Source: Chryseosolibacter histidinae (GTDB taxonomy: Bacteria > Bacteroidota > Bacteroidia > Cytophagales > Cyclobacteriaceae). Taken from it: a DNA stretch of 64,000 nt. Under the pieces are notes generated by a model, which was given only the letters and a program-made list of their open reading frames with translations, did not search any database and was not told the origin of the DNA. Below, piece after piece: positions 53,037 through 62,220 of the stretch; within the stretch, counting starts at the first letter, position 1, and each line of letters starts with the position of its first letter. The stretch spans positions 1 to 64,000 of the forward strand of contig NZ_JAHESF010000014.1 of NCBI RefSeq assembly GCF_018598225.1, in the 5' to 3' direction. The translations under genes and the position numbers were made by a program.

Positions 53037-53603
53037 CTATTTTCGCAGCCAGTTTTCGATCATCCGCGGACCTTCAGGGGTCATGATAGACTCAGGATGA
53101 AACTGCACACCTTTAACGTCGTGGCTCAGGTGGCGAAGTCCCATCACGAGCCCCTCGTCGTTCACGGCAGTCACTTTCAGATTGCCGTTGATGCTTTCCG
53201 GTACCACAGCCCAGGAGTGATAGTGCGTAGCCTGAAATCTTCCGGATACACCTTTGAACAGGTATTCATCAGCATCTTTGACTTCAACCGTGGAGGTTAC
53301 GCCGTGCAGCACCTTGGGAATGTTGAACAGCCTGGCACCATAGACCTCTCCTATGCCCTGGTGCCCCAGGCATACGCCCAGGATACTTTTGGAAGGGCCG
53401 TATTCGCGAATGACCTGTTTCATGATGCCTGCTTCATCAGGGATACCGGGGCCTGGCGACAAAAGGATCTTGTCATATTTCTTCACCTCCTCCAGCGCGA
53501 TCTTGTCGTTCCTGTAAATATCCATCGCATAACCCAACGCACGGATGATATGCACGAGATTGTAGGTGAAGGAGTCGTAATTATCGAGAACCAGTATTTT
53601 CAT
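53037..53603 (-). CDS. trpG: Anthranilate synthase glutamine amidotransferase component
   Basis: The 188-aa class I amidotransferase has nucleophile Cys in LGVCLGHQGIGE and His/Glu in GVQFHPESIMT. It supplies ammonia to TrpE. A tacgaggttacg repeat follows the 5' side at 53637-53655. Confidence 0.93.
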   Translation of the reverse strand: MKILVLDNYDSFTYNLVHIIRALGYAMDIYRNDKIALEEVKKYDKILLSPGPGIPDEAGIMKQVIREYGPSKSILGVCLGHQGIGEVYGARLFNIPKVLHGVTSTVEVKDADEYLFKGVSGRFQATHYHSWAVVPESINGNLKVTAVNDEGLVMGLRHLSHDVKGVQFHPESIMTPEGPRMIENWLRK

Positions 53604-53654
53604 TTCAGTTTTGTTTTTTGACTTTCACGTCTGTTTTAAGGTACGAGGTTACGA

Positions 53655-55070
53655 CTAGAGTTTTTCGGCCATGTGTACAGCCTTTCGCAACGCTGTGAGT
53701 TTGTTATTCACTTCCTGCAGCTCGCTTTCGGCTTTTGACTTGGCTACAACGCCGGCACCGGCCTGATAGATCAGCCTGTTACCGTGGCTCAGGAAGGTAC
53801 GGATCATGATCGCATGATTGAAGGAGTTATCGAATCCCAGGAAGCCAATAGCCCCTCCGTAAAAACCACGGTTCACATTCTCGTATTTATCGATCAACGT
53901 CATGGCCATGTGTTTGGGAGCGCCTGAAAGTGTACCCGCGGGAAAGGTATCGGCGGCAATGCGGATCACGGATGAATCATCCTTCACTTTTCCGGTGACT
54001 TTTGAAACGAGGTGAATCACATGCGAGTAGAACTGGATCTCCTTGAACACCTCCACATTCACGTGCGCAGCGTTCCGGCTCATGTCATTGCGGGCAAGGT
54101 CCACCAGCATGACGTGCTCCGCATTCTCTTTTTCATCGGCGGCAAGCTTGTTTGCGAGCTCTGCATCTTCCTGGTCATTACCAGACCTTCTGAACGTACC
54201 GGCTATGGGATAGATATTGGCGATGTTCTGATTCACCTGCAGCTGGGCTTCGGGCGAAGACCCAAAAAGCTTGAAGCTGCCATAGTCGAAATAGAACAGG
54301 TACGGCGAAGGGTTGATGGAACGAAGCGCCCTGTAAACGTTGAACTCATCGCCCCTGAATCCGCAGGTAAACCTTCGCGACAACACGATCTGAAAAACAT
54401 CGCCACGAAAACAATGTTCTTTCCCTTTTTCGATGATCCTGAGAAACTCATCGTCAGAGAAATTTGATTCCTCACCATTGGTGAGTGAGAATTTATAGGT
54501 AGAGAAGCGATTGCTGAAGATGATCTGCTCGATCCTGGACAGGCCATCGGCTTCATTTTTGAGACCTGCGCCATTCTCGACCTTATGCTCGAACAGGCTC
54601 AGCTCATTAGAGAAATGGTCCACCACAATGATGTAGCGATACAGTTTGTAAAGTACGTCGGGGATAAAGGTTTGTCGCGCTGTAATGGACACATCTTCAA
54701 AGAACCGGACAGAGTCATAAGCGAAGTAGCCGAATAGTCCGCAGTTCACATATTTTGTCGCAGCGGGTGCAGTGATCTCGAATGAGTTCTTGAAGGCCTC
54801 GAGGCTTTCGATCACCTGTCCGGTGCCGGAGATCGTTTGCTGCATAGCCTTGCCGTCGGGAAAACGGGTTTCGATCACATTGTTTTTCACCTCGAATGAA
54901 GCGATGGCATCGCAGCAGATGAAGGAAAGGCTGTTCTCATGGCCATGGTAATCTGAACTTTCCAGCAGGATACTTCCGGCAAAAACATCTCTTAGCTTCA
55001 GATAGATGTTCACCGGCGTCAGCGTATCGGCCAGTAGCTTTTTCGAGAATGTTGAAATTTTATATTTCAT
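53655..55070 (-). CDS. trpE: Anthranilate synthase component I
   Basis: The 471-aa product (start 55070, MKYKISTF; the frame is open to 55094) has the tryptophan-feedback motif LLESSDYHG near the N-terminus and the chorismate site in the second half: FQIVLSRRF, SPSPYLFYF-like text, AGTFRRSGND, and ELVPAGTLSGAPK-type FPAGTLSGAPKHMAM. The LLESS motif suggests feedback control. It heads trpEGDCFBA-aroF. Confidence 0.95.
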   Translation of the reverse strand: MKYKISTFSKKLLADTLTPVNIYLKLRDVFAGSILLESSDYHGHENSLSFICCDAIASFEVKNNVIETRFPDGKAMQQTISGTGQVIESLEAFKNSFEITAPAATKYVNCGLFGYFAYDSVRFFEDVSITARQTFIPDVLYKLYRYIIVVDHFSNELSLFEHKVENGAGLKNEADGLSRIEQIIFSNRFSTYKFSLTNGEESNFSDDEFLRIIEKGKEHCFRGDVFQIVLSRRFTCGFRGDEFNVYRALRSINPSPYLFYFDYGSFKLFGSSPEAQLQVNQNIANIYPIAGTFRRSGNDQEDAELANKLAADEKENAEHVMLVDLARNDMSRNAAHVNVEVFKEIQFYSHVIHLVSKVTGKVKDDSSVIRIAADTFPAGTLSGAPKHMAMTLIDKYENVNRGFYGGAIGFLGFDNSFNHAIMIRTFLSHGNRLIYQAGAGVVAKSKAESELQEVNNKLTALRKAVHMAEKL

Positions 55071-55113
55071 AGTTTGTTTGTTCACCCACCTCACCCGTCT
55101 CGCTGCGCTGACA

Positions 55114-55136
55114 CCCTCTCCATTGTATGGAGAGGG
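55114..55136 (-). promoter_or_regulatory. Hairpin in the trpE leader
   Basis: ccctctccat (55114-55123) and atggagaggg (55127-55136) form a perfect 10-bp stem with a 3-nt loop, 44 bp before the trpE start on the minus strand. No T-run follows and no Trp-rich leader peptide is seen, so classical attenuation is not supported. Confidence 0.4.
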
Positions 55137-55158
55137 AGAGTGGAGACGTTAAAATAAA

Positions 55159-55186
55159 GAAGGCCTGCTGTGAACAGCAGGCCTTC
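55159..55186 (-). terminator. Intrinsic terminator of the bTHX gene
   Basis: gaaggcctgctg (55159-55170) and cagcaggccttc (55175-55186) form a perfect 12-bp stem with a 4-nt loop; on the minus strand TTTATTTT follows. It separates bTHX from trpE. Confidence 0.85.
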
Positions 55187-55275
55187 GGCTTATTGGAAAA
55201 TCATAACAAGGCTGTTCACAAATCGAATCTCGACTTATGCCACCACCAAGCTATGTTTGTAAATCTCATCATGAA

Positions 55276-55455
55276 TTAAGCTTCCGCTTTTTTCTTAATT
55301 GTTCTTTTTTGTTTTGTAGCACCGTCAGCAGGCGCTGCAGTTTTCTTTGAGGCAGTTCTTTTAAGTTTAGCCTTGATAGCCTTACGGTTTCTTGCATTGC
55401 CGTAAGAGCCTTTGGTTATTTTTCCTTTTTTGGATTTTTTGTCTCCTCTTCCCAT
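55276..55455 (-). CDS. 30S ribosomal protein bTHX
   Basis: A 59-codon gene. The product starts MGRGDKKSKKGKITKGSYGN and continues basic to the end (RTIKKKAEA). The MG(K/R)GDKK(S/T)..GKI..GS(Y/F)G pattern is diagnostic for bTHX, a small 30S protein that sits in the head of the subunit. The C-terminal 35 residues are an extra Lys/Ala tail. It ends at the terminator at 55159-55186. Confidence 0.9.
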   Translation of the reverse strand: MGRGDKKSKKGKITKGSYGNARNRKAIKAKLKRTASKKTAAPADGATKQKRTIKKKAEA

Positions 55456-55623
55456 GAATTAATATTTGATGGGGCAATAATAACAAAGTCTTTATTCATT
55501 ACAAATTTTCTTTCAGAATTTAAGCGACAGGGTATGCTCGAGGTTCCGGCAGATCGCGCGGATCTACGCTGAAAAAATCTGCGAAAATCAGCGTAATCAG
55601 CGGGAAATGCATTTTTTTACTTT

Positions 55624-55974
55624 TCAATTATCCCACCTGTTTTCAAGCTCATTGATCTTCATGATCAGGCGGATCACGGCATGGCGTGCACTGTTTTGCG
55701 ACGGGTTATGGTATGAGGGATGATCGGACGGAGGATAGAGCGGCAGCTTGATCATCACTGTTTTAGGATACATATCCCGTAGTTTTTCTATGTTCTCCGG
55801 ATCGCTGAACTGGTCTTCCGAAAAGGCAATGAGCAGCGGTGGCTCCTCCGTTTTATTGTCAAAATTAAGATCGGGGTAAAATCGTGTGAGCTTGTAGCCC
55901 AGGTTTTTGATCCGATGTTCGAGATCGTTATTGTACAGTCCTATCAGCCAGGCTGTCTTGTATGATGTAAGCAT
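55624..55974 (-). CDS. Hypothetical protein
   Basis: The 116-aa product (KTAWLIGLYNNDLEHRIKNL, then TVMIKLPLYPPSDHPSYHNP) has an alternating beta-alpha pattern resembling a diverged receiver or Rossmann-like domain, but no phospho-acceptor site is obvious. It is monocistronic. Confidence 0.55.
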   Translation of the reverse strand: MLTSYKTAWLIGLYNNDLEHRIKNLGYKLTRFYPDLNFDNKTEEPPLLIAFSEDQFSDPENIEKLRDMYPKTVMIKLPLYPPSDHPSYHNPSQNSARHAVIRLIMKINELENRWDN

Positions 55975-56282
55975 TCCCTTCTAGGTTTGGGAGGGCAATT
56001 CTCTAATACCGTACCAAAACGAATTACGTGATCCATCATGCGTGAAATGGGCGAAATGCCGGCGGCACGATTCCCAATGTGAGAGGAAACTATTAAAAAG
56101 GAGCCAGAAGCCAGGAGTCAGAAGTCAGAAGAAGAAGTAAGGAGTAAGAATTAAGGAGTAAGTTGGGTAGCTGGCACCTAACGATCGATAGCGATACATA
56201 TTGAAACCACGAGAGGTATTTGTCACTTCGTGGCTTATTCAGAATCTTAGTGTCTCGGTGGGACTAAGAGGTAGTATGAAAA
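55975..56282. other. Gene-free 308-bp spacer with self-similar repeat
   Basis: There is no coding feature. It contains a tract of near-copies of gccaggagtcagaagtcaga and then gtaaggagtaagaattaagg (about 56095-56162), an intergenic repeat family like those at 23364 and 57069. Confidence 0.5.
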
Positions 56283-56825
56283 TCAAAGTGGTAGCCTGAA
56301 CAAGGCGCAGTCCTTAGGCTGATTTTCCTGGTTGACGAAGCGGAACCACTTTTCGAGGCGGGCTTCTTCCACTAATCCGCTCTTACGCAGTACTTTAATA
56401 GAGGCCGTATTTTCAAGGTCGACAAAAGTACCGATTCGGAACAGCGACGGAAAGGTTCGCAGCAACGCCATCATACTTGTACATGCTTCGGTAGCATAAC
56501 CGTTGCCCCATGCAGAGGGACTCAGAATATAACCAAACTGGATCTTGCCCTGGTCATGCATAACACCGATAGACCCGATCATCTTTTCACTCTCCTTCAA
56601 CCGGATCGAGAAAGAATAGTCTGTGCCCTCTCTCCAACTATGAACAGCGTACTGCAGAAAGCCCCGCGTATCCTCCAACCGTTGATGCGTTGGCCACGCC
56701 ATGAACTTTGTAGCCTCAGGTTTGCTGGCGTAGGTATAGAAAATTTCTTCGGCATCTTCGTACCTTAGCCGCCGGAGCCATAACCGTTCGGTCTCAATTT
56801 TTTCAGGGAAGTTCAGTAGACCCAT
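56283..56825 (-). CDS. RimJ/RimL-type GNAT acetyltransferase
   Basis: The 180-aa product (start 56825 avoids overlap with the divergent gene) starts FPEKIETERLWLRRLRYEDA. It has SAWGNGYATEA for acetyl-CoA binding and SIKVLRKSGLVEEARLEKWF. Members acetylate ribosomal proteins or antibiotics; the substrate is unknown. Confidence 0.85.
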   Translation of the reverse strand: MGLLNFPEKIETERLWLRRLRYEDAEEIFYTYASKPEATKFMAWPTHQRLEDTRGFLQYAVHSWREGTDYSFSIRLKESEKMIGSIGVMHDQGKIQFGYILSPSAWGNGYATEACTSMMALLRTFPSLFRIGTFVDLENTASIKVLRKSGLVEEARLEKWFRFVNQENQPKDCALFRLPL

Positions 56826-56842
56826 GGTCAAAGAAAGCAACA

Positions 56843-57085
56843 ATGCCAAAAGACAGCAATATCGTTCATCAATATTTTAGAAAGGAGCTCGAAGACCTCA
56901 CCATCCTGGTCCGGGTCAACCCCATCCAGCTGAAAGGTATGGAGATCACACTTTCCAAAGACGGGCAGCCGGAAGTTCGTGAGCTCGAGTTCGATGATGA
57001 GATATTCGAAGACCTGAAAGCCGACGGTTTTACAGAGGCCAGTCCGCTGGAATTCAATCTTTATTACTCAGGATTAATGGATTGA
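56843..57085 (+). CDS. Conserved hypothetical protein
   Basis: The 80-aa acidic product (FRKELEDLTILVRVNPIQLK, then REYEFDDEIFEDLKADGF-like text) is of unknown role. It diverges from the acetyltransferase. Confidence 0.6.
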   Translation: MPKDSNIVHQYFRKELEDLTILVRVNPIQLKGMEITLSKDGQPEVRELEFDDEIFEDLKADGFTEASPLEFNLYYSGLMD

Positions 57086-57275
57086 CAGGATTTACAGGAT
57101 GACCACCAGGATTTAAGGATTTACAGGATAAACAGGATTATTGAGTTTGCGGCAACATGACAGCGTCTTTGCAATTGACGGTTCAAGTGTTTATAGCCGG
57201 TACGGATTAACATTCTGCTCCTATCCTGTATCTGCTAATCCTATTATCCATCCTGTAAATCCAACAAATCCTGGT
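57069..57275. repeat. Inverted copies of an aggatttacaggat repeat
   Basis: A tract of near-copies of aggatttacaggataaacag (57069-57145) is matched by inverted text atcctgtaaatccaacaaat at about 57243-57275. The two face each other across about 100 bp immediately upstream of the SRP RNA promoter. Confidence 0.5.
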
Positions 57276-57282
57276 CTATTAC

Positions 57283-57312
57283 TTGCGTTTGAACTCCAGT
57301 GCTGTATCTTTG
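57283..57312 (+). promoter_or_regulatory. Bacteroidota promoter of the SRP RNA
   Basis: TTG at 57283-57285, 19 bp, then TATCTTTG at 57305-57312, an exact TAnnTTTG. The RNA starts 7 bp later. Confidence 0.65.
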
Positions 57313-57318
57313 CCCCCC

Positions 57319-57410
57319 GGCAAGCCGGCACGACCAGCTCCTGCTGAACTCCCCCAGGACCGGAAGGTAGCAAGGGTAGGCGGTTGTAGCGGTGCGATGT
57401 TCGGTTTGCC
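57319..57410 (+). ncRNA. ffs: Signal recognition particle RNA (small bacterial type)
   Basis: About 92 nt. The ends pair as GGCAAGCCG with CGGTTTGCC, and a T-run follows at 57411. The conserved apical loop reads AGGACCGGAAGGTAGCAAGG, the GGAAG...AGCA signature bound by Ffh. It guides membrane and secreted proteins to the translocon. Confidence 0.92.
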
Positions 57411-57515
57411 TTTTTTTATTCCCTTCTTCGGAAAATCTCCTGCAAAAATCTGCCTATAAACAATTTGGGAGAACCTAGTTTGACTATTTTTACCGGGTAA
57501 ACCACTTAACTGAAC

Positions 57516-58172
57516 ATGAAATTTTTCATCGACACTGCAAATCTTAACGAGATCAAGGAAGCTTATGACCTCGGTGTACTGGATGGGGTAACCACCAACC
57601 CGTCGCTGATGGCCAAAGAAGGTATCAAGGGCACTGACAATATCAAAGCACACTATAAGGCTATCTGTAATATTGTAGACAACAACGTGAGCGCCGAAGT
57701 GATCGCCACCGACTTCGATAACATTATCAAGGAAGGGAAAGAGCTGGCCAAGATCGACGACAAGATCGTAGTGAAAGTGCCGATGATCAAAGACGGTGTG
57801 AAAGCCATCAAGAAATTCTCCAGCGAAGGCATCCGTACCAACTGTACACTGGTGTTCTCTCCCGGGCAGGCTATTCTGGCTGCCAAGGCTGGCGCGAGCT
57901 ACGTATCGCCTTTCATCGGACGCCTGGACGATATCGCTCACGACGGCATGGACCTGATCGCACAGCTGCGTCAGATCTATGACAACTACGCGTTCGATAC
58001 CGAGATCCTAGCTGCCTCGGTACGCCACACGATCCACCTGATCCAGTGCGCTGAGATCGGAGCCGACATTGTTACCTGTCCGCTGAACGTGATCACAGGT
58101 CTGCTGAAACATCCCCTGACCGACGCGGGACTGGAGAAATTCCTTGCCGACCACAAGAAGGTGAACGGTTAA
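57516..58172 (+). CDS. fsa: Transaldolase / fructose-6-phosphate aldolase family
   Basis: The 218-aa short transaldolase starts [20 protein letters not shown] with GVTTNPSL. The Schiff-base Lys is K87 in [10 protein letters not shown], and [14 protein letters not shown] is conserved. It transfers a dihydroxyacetone unit between sugar phosphates in the pentose-phosphate pathway. Confidence 0.93.
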   Translation: MKFFIDTANLNEIKEAYDLGVLDGVTTNPSLMAKEGIKGTDNIKAHYKAICNIVDNNVSAEVIATDFDNIIKEGKELAKIDDKIVVKVPMIKDGVKAIKKFSSEGIRTNCTLVFSPGQAILAAKAGASYVSPFIGRLDDIAHDGMDLIAQLRQIYDNYAFDTEILAASVRHTIHLIQCAEIGADIVTCPLNVITGLLKHPLTDAGLEKFLADHKKVNG

Positions 58173-58193
58173 TGTGATCCTTAACGACCGACT

Positions 58194-58901
58194 ATGTTCT
58201 CATCCGATCCTGTAGTTCAGGTAAACGACGCCAGCATCTTTCATGATCATCATACGGTGCTGAGCAATATCAATTTCGAGATCGAAAAAGGTGAATTCGT
58301 TTATCTCGTTGGGCGAACAGGATCCGGAAAATCATCGCTGCTAAAAACCTTATATGCGGATCTTTCACTACGCCTGGGCGATGTTCAGATCGCCGGGCAT
58401 AAGATCCGTGGTATCAAAGCCGCCGACGTTCCGATGCTCAGGAGGAAGCTCGGCATCATCTTCCAGGATTTTCAGCTTTTCAACGACCGCACCGTGGGTG
58501 ACAACCTGCTGTTTGTCATGAAAGCTACCGGCTGGAAAGACAGCGCCAAGATGAAGGCCCGGCTCTCGGAAGTGTTGATGCAAGTGGGGTTGGGTTCCGT
58601 TGAAAAGAAAATGCCACATCAGCTGTCGGGCGGCGAGCAGCAGCGTGTGGTGATCGCACGGGCGCTGGTGAATGAACCTCAGATCCTGCTGGCAGACGAG
58701 CCCACGGGAAACCTGGACCCTGAAGTCTCCAACGGCATCATGCGCATCTTCCAGCAGATCAATAAAAGTGGAACCGCCGTCCTGATGGCCACGCACAGCT
58801 ACGGACTGATCAAAAGATTTCCTGCACGAATACTGAAATGTGAAGAAGGCCAGGTATTGGATTCAGCGAAGGAGAATTTTGAGCTAACACACGATTATTG
58901 A
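58194..58901 (+). CDS. ftsE: FtsE-like cell-division ABC ATPase
   Basis: The 235-aa ABC protein has Walker A GRTGSGKSS, signature QLSGGEQQRV, Walker B ILLADEPTGN and H-loop MATHSYG. FtsE with FtsX controls peptidoglycan hydrolases at the septum. FtsX is not adjacent in this window, which is common in Bacteroidota. Confidence 0.9.
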   Translation: MFSSDPVVQVNDASIFHDHHTVLSNINFEIEKGEFVYLVGRTGSGKSSLLKTLYADLSLRLGDVQIAGHKIRGIKAADVPMLRRKLGIIFQDFQLFNDRTVGDNLLFVMKATGWKDSAKMKARLSEVLMQVGLGSVEKKMPHQLSGGEQQRVVIARALVNEPQILLADEPTGNLDPEVSNGIMRIFQQINKSGTAVLMATHSYGLIKRFPARILKCEEGQVLDSAKENFELTHDY

Positions 58902-58908
58902 TAACCAA

Positions 58909-59433
58909 TCACGTATTCGCTTTCGGTTTCTCTTCTTTAGGTTTGTCTTCCAGCTCGAGCTTGTGAATGTGTTGATTAAGCAGGTCTATCTGTACCAGTA
59001 AGTTCAGCACCAGGGCATCTTTCACTTTCTGGCTCGGGCGGTTCTTCATTTCTTCTTTCAGCACCATGTACATGGCTTCGAGTTGCTGAAAATCGTGTGT
59101 GAAACCATTCAGACCTTCGCTGCGCTGGAATTCTCCGATCAGCTCTACTTTTTCAGAGATCTGTTGTACGTAGAATGCCTCAACGTCGCTGAATTCTTTT
59201 AGCGCAATATCGTTTTGCTTTATTGTTTGTGTTTTGGGGATCAGCAGATAGGCAGACAGGGCCATGAAGACAACGGCGGCAGCTCTCCACAACGTCACAG
59301 AATTCCATAACGATCTGCTCTTCGTAAATGACAGGGAGCTTTCAATGTTGTTCCATACTTTTCCTGAAGGCTCTTTATCGTCAAAGGCCTCCCTGTTCTG
59401 ACGTACAAACTCTTCCAGCCGATCTTCTCTCAT
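58909..59433 (-). CDS. Probable anti-sigma factor
   Basis: The 174-aa product has a cytoplasmic N-terminus, one membrane segment (LWRAAAVVFMALSAYLLIPK) and a long charged extracytoplasmic helix. It overlaps the sigma gene by 4 nt (ATGA), the usual sigma then anti-sigma layout, so it probably holds that sigma factor inactive. Confidence 0.75.
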   Translation of the reverse strand: MREDRLEEFVRQNREAFDDKEPSGKVWNNIESSLSFTKSRSLWNSVTLWRAAAVVFMALSAYLLIPKTQTIKQNDIALKEFSDVEAFYVQQISEKVELIGEFQRSEGLNGFTHDFQQLEAMYMVLKEEMKNRPSQKVKDALVLNLLVQIDLLNQHIHKLELEDKPKEEKPKANT

Positions 59434-60059
59434 ACGTTTATGGTCGTTAGTATTTCCTTCAACTTGTTCTTGGCCCTGTTCAGCTGCGACTTCGAAGTAG
59501 ATTCGCTGATGTGCATGATCTCGGCGATCTCCTGGTGATCGTAGCCTTCCAGCAAATATAACGAGAGCACTGCTCTGTATCCATCAGGCAACTGGCCGAT
59601 AGCCTTTCTCACCCGATCAACGGTCAACTCTTCCTTATACTCCACCGGTGCTTCTTCCTCGGCAACATCCCATTGCTCGTTGTCGGGCATGGTTTCGTGC
59701 CTTCTCTTCTTCAGGATATTGATCGCCTTGTTCACCACGATCCGTTTCAGCCATGCACCGAAGGCCGCATCGCCGCGATAGTTTTCGAGGTTCCGGAAGG
59801 CGCTGATGAACGCCTCCTGTAAAGCATCTTCGGCGTCTTCTTCTCTGCCGGTGATGCGGTAGCCGACATTGAACATGGCTTTCTTGTAAAGCTTATAAAG
59901 CCTGAAATGCGCGTCACGGTCACCCGCTTTGCACCTGGTGATCAATTCCTCATGAATGTTCAGCAACTGTCGCTCCAAAAAAATCGCGGAATTCGTTATA
60001 AATGACAAGATAAGCATTAAAAGGTTGCGCTGGGATGCTTCAATCATCAGGGGGCACAT
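59430..60059 (-). CDS. ECF sigma-70 family RNA polymerase sigma factor
   Basis: The product is 209 aa (a later start at 60017 or beyond is likely, since the first 25 residues are hydrophobic and unlike the family). Region 2 is DAEDALQEAFISAFRNLENY and region 4 is QLPDGYRAVLSLYLLEGYDH with HISESTSKSQLNRAKNKLKE. It is coupled to the anti-sigma gene. Confidence 0.9.
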   Translation of the reverse strand: MCPLMIEASQRNLLMLILSFITNSAIFLERQLLNIHEELITRCKAGDRDAHFRLYKLYKKAMFNVGYRITGREEDAEDALQEAFISAFRNLENYRGDAAFGAWLKRIVVNKAINILKKRRHETMPDNEQWDVAEEEAPVEYKEELTVDRVRKAIGQLPDGYRAVLSLYLLEGYDHQEIAEIMHISESTSKSQLNRAKNKLKEILTTINV

Positions 60060-60266
60060 GTAAACAACTGGTAATCAGTTGAATAATTTTCAAAAACAAT
60101 GGATTTACAAAGCACCATGCTCACGACTTACGCACACAGCACGCTAACCCGAGATCCTTCGCTCCCGCAGGCCTCCACACCTGCATCGCTCAGGATACCG
60201 GTTTCAGCGTGAAGAGCGCGCTTTTCAAAGCCCTTGCCTGAACTGTATTTAAGGGTGGACCTGAAT

Positions 60267-61688
60267 TCAGTCCGTTTGTACGGGCTCTAGTCCTTTCTCT
60301 TTAGCGATCCTCATCAACAGGGCAAGGGCTTCCTCACGGTCGTTACGGATCTCCCCTTCCAGAATTGCTTCCTTGATCCGCTCCTTGAGATCGCCGATGA
60401 TGCGGCTGGGCGGAAGGTTGAACATTTTGATGATCTCATCGCCTGTCACCGGCGGCTGGAAATTACGGATGTGATCCTTCTCCTCCACTTCCTTCATCTT
60501 CTGCTCCACCAGGTCAAAGTTCTTCAGGAACTTATCTACCTTCTGCAGGTTCTTCGACGTGATGTCTGCGCGGCAAAGCTTCATCAATGCATCGATGGCA
60601 TCGCCGGCATCGAAAAGTAATCTGCGGATAGCCGAATCGGTAACTTCTTTGGCCAGCGGTATCGGGCGAAGGTGAAGCCGCACCAGTGTTTGCACAAATG
60701 TCATACGTTCATCCATCGGCAACTTCAGCTTCCTGAAAATGCCGGGGGTCATACGCGCGCCCTTCTCTTCATGCCCGTGAAAAGTCCAGCCGTGCACTTT
60801 ATCGTACCGCTTCGTGGCAGGTTTGGCGATATCGTGAAGGATGGCAGCCCACCGCAACCAGAGATCATCAGAGACTTTCGATACATTATCGAGCACCTGC
60901 AGGGTGTGAAAGAAATTATCCTTATGCGCATTGTTGCCGATGTACTCGACGCCATGCAATGCCACCATCTCGGGAAAGAACTCCTTCAGCAGCTTGCTGT
61001 GGAAAAGCAGCTTGAACCCATACGACGGCACGGGACTCATGATGATCTTGTTGAGCTCGTCGGTAATGCGCTCCTGCGATACGATCTTGAGCCGGGGTGC
61101 CTGCTCCATGAGCGAGCTGAAGGTATCTGCCTCGATATCAAAATTGAGCTGCGAGGCGAAGCGCACAGCCCTCATCATACGCAACGGATCGTCGGAGAAC
61201 GTGATGGCGGGATCCAGCGGCGTGCGGATGATCTTTCGCTTCATATCGCCGATGCCATCAAAGGGGTCGATCAGCTCGCCGTAGGTCTTCTGGTTCACGC
61301 TGATGGCCAGGGCGTTGATGGTGAAGTCCCTGCGTTTCTGATCGTCTTCCAGGGTGCCGTCTTCAACGATAGGTTTTCTGGAATCGCTGCGATAAGACTC
61401 TTTGCGGGCCCCGACAAACTCCAGCTCCATGTCGTCGAACCTGATCTGCGCCGTTCCAAAATTCTTAAATACGGCCACGTTAACGGAAGGCCCCAGCTCG
61501 GCTGCCACTGCTTCGGCCAGCGCTATGCCACTGCCCACGGCCACAAAATCGATGTCTTTCGATGGTCGCTTGAGCAGTATATCGCGTACATACCCTCCTA
61601 CCACATAGGCCTCAAGTCCAAGTTTGTCTGCTGCTGTTCCTACGGTCTTAAATATGCTGTACCCGTCAAGCGAAGAAGCTAAGTTCAT
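60267..61688 (-). CDS. cca: CCA tRNA nucleotidyltransferase
   Basis: The 473-aa product has nucleotidyltransferase start YVVGGYVRDILLKRPSKDID (D45, D47), RRDFTINALA, RFASQLNFDIE, and an HD domain LHDIAKP. It adds or repairs 3' CCA on tRNAs. It is needed here because tRNA-Ser, and the displaced end of tRNA-Arg, lack an encoded CCA. Confidence 0.93.
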   Translation of the reverse strand: MNLASSLDGYSIFKTVGTAADKLGLEAYVVGGYVRDILLKRPSKDIDFVAVGSGIALAEAVAAELGPSVNVAVFKNFGTAQIRFDDMELEFVGARKESYRSDSRKPIVEDGTLEDDQKRRDFTINALAISVNQKTYGELIDPFDGIGDMKRKIIRTPLDPAITFSDDPLRMMRAVRFASQLNFDIEADTFSSLMEQAPRLKIVSQERITDELNKIIMSPVPSYGFKLLFHSKLLKEFFPEMVALHGVEYIGNNAHKDNFFHTLQVLDNVSKVSDDLWLRWAAILHDIAKPATKRYDKVHGWTFHGHEEKGARMTPGIFRKLKLPMDERMTFVQTLVRLHLRPIPLAKEVTDSAIRRLLFDAGDAIDALMKLCRADITSKNLQKVDKFLKNFDLVEQKMKEVEEKDHIRNFQPPVTGDEIIKMFNLPPSRIIGDLKERIKEAILEGEIRNDREEALALLMRIAKEKGLEPVQTD

Positions 61689-62220
61689 TGCTCAAAGGTA
61701 GAAAAATCAAGAGAAGAGTCCACAGACGACGGTCCACGGTCCACGGCATCCGCTCTTCGAAGACGTCATCCAGAGCGGTGGCGGGCGCCGTGGGTAGTGC
61801 GAGCGAAGGATCCCCGGAAAACCTACTGCGTACCTAATTCGGAGCACATGTCTCGAAGCGCACGTCATCTTAATGGGATTCTTCGCTCCCCTCAACCAGC
61901 CCTTACTCCTCGCTCCCAATGACGTGCCATCAGGAGGCTCCTATGGAGCCCAATATGAACCAACCATTCCATTCTTAAACAGGGAGCTCCATCCGGAGCT
62001 AAATGCATTTCACTCCGATAGGAGTGCCCTGTCTATAGAATAGATCAATTGCCCAATCGGCTCCATAGGAGCCTCCTGAAATTCGTAATTTGAAATGCCA
62101 GCGTAAAAGGAACGCGCGCGTCATTCTTATCATCGCTACAGCCTTCTGCTGGATAAATTCTCTGAATGACGGATCAAAAAAGACTCGTCCGTGGACTGTC
62201 GACTGTGGTCTGTGGACTTT
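61689..62220. repeat. Gene-free 532-bp spacer with nested inverted repeat (MITE-like)
   Basis: A perfect 21-bp inverted repeat lies at 61930-61950 and 62059-62079 (arms read like tcaggaggctcctatggagc). It encloses an imperfect second pair, agggagctcc at 61981-61990 and ggagtgccct at 62021-62030, and several gctcc/ggagc palindromes, about 150 bp in all. No gene or transposase is present. ccatggacc-family text flanks both sides (61713-61750, 62175-62220). Confidence 0.6.

Noticed and set aside
57279-57941. 220-aa ORF antisense to the SRP RNA and fsa
   Set aside because: fsa has conserved active-site residues on the other strand, and the antisense frame covers a structured RNA.
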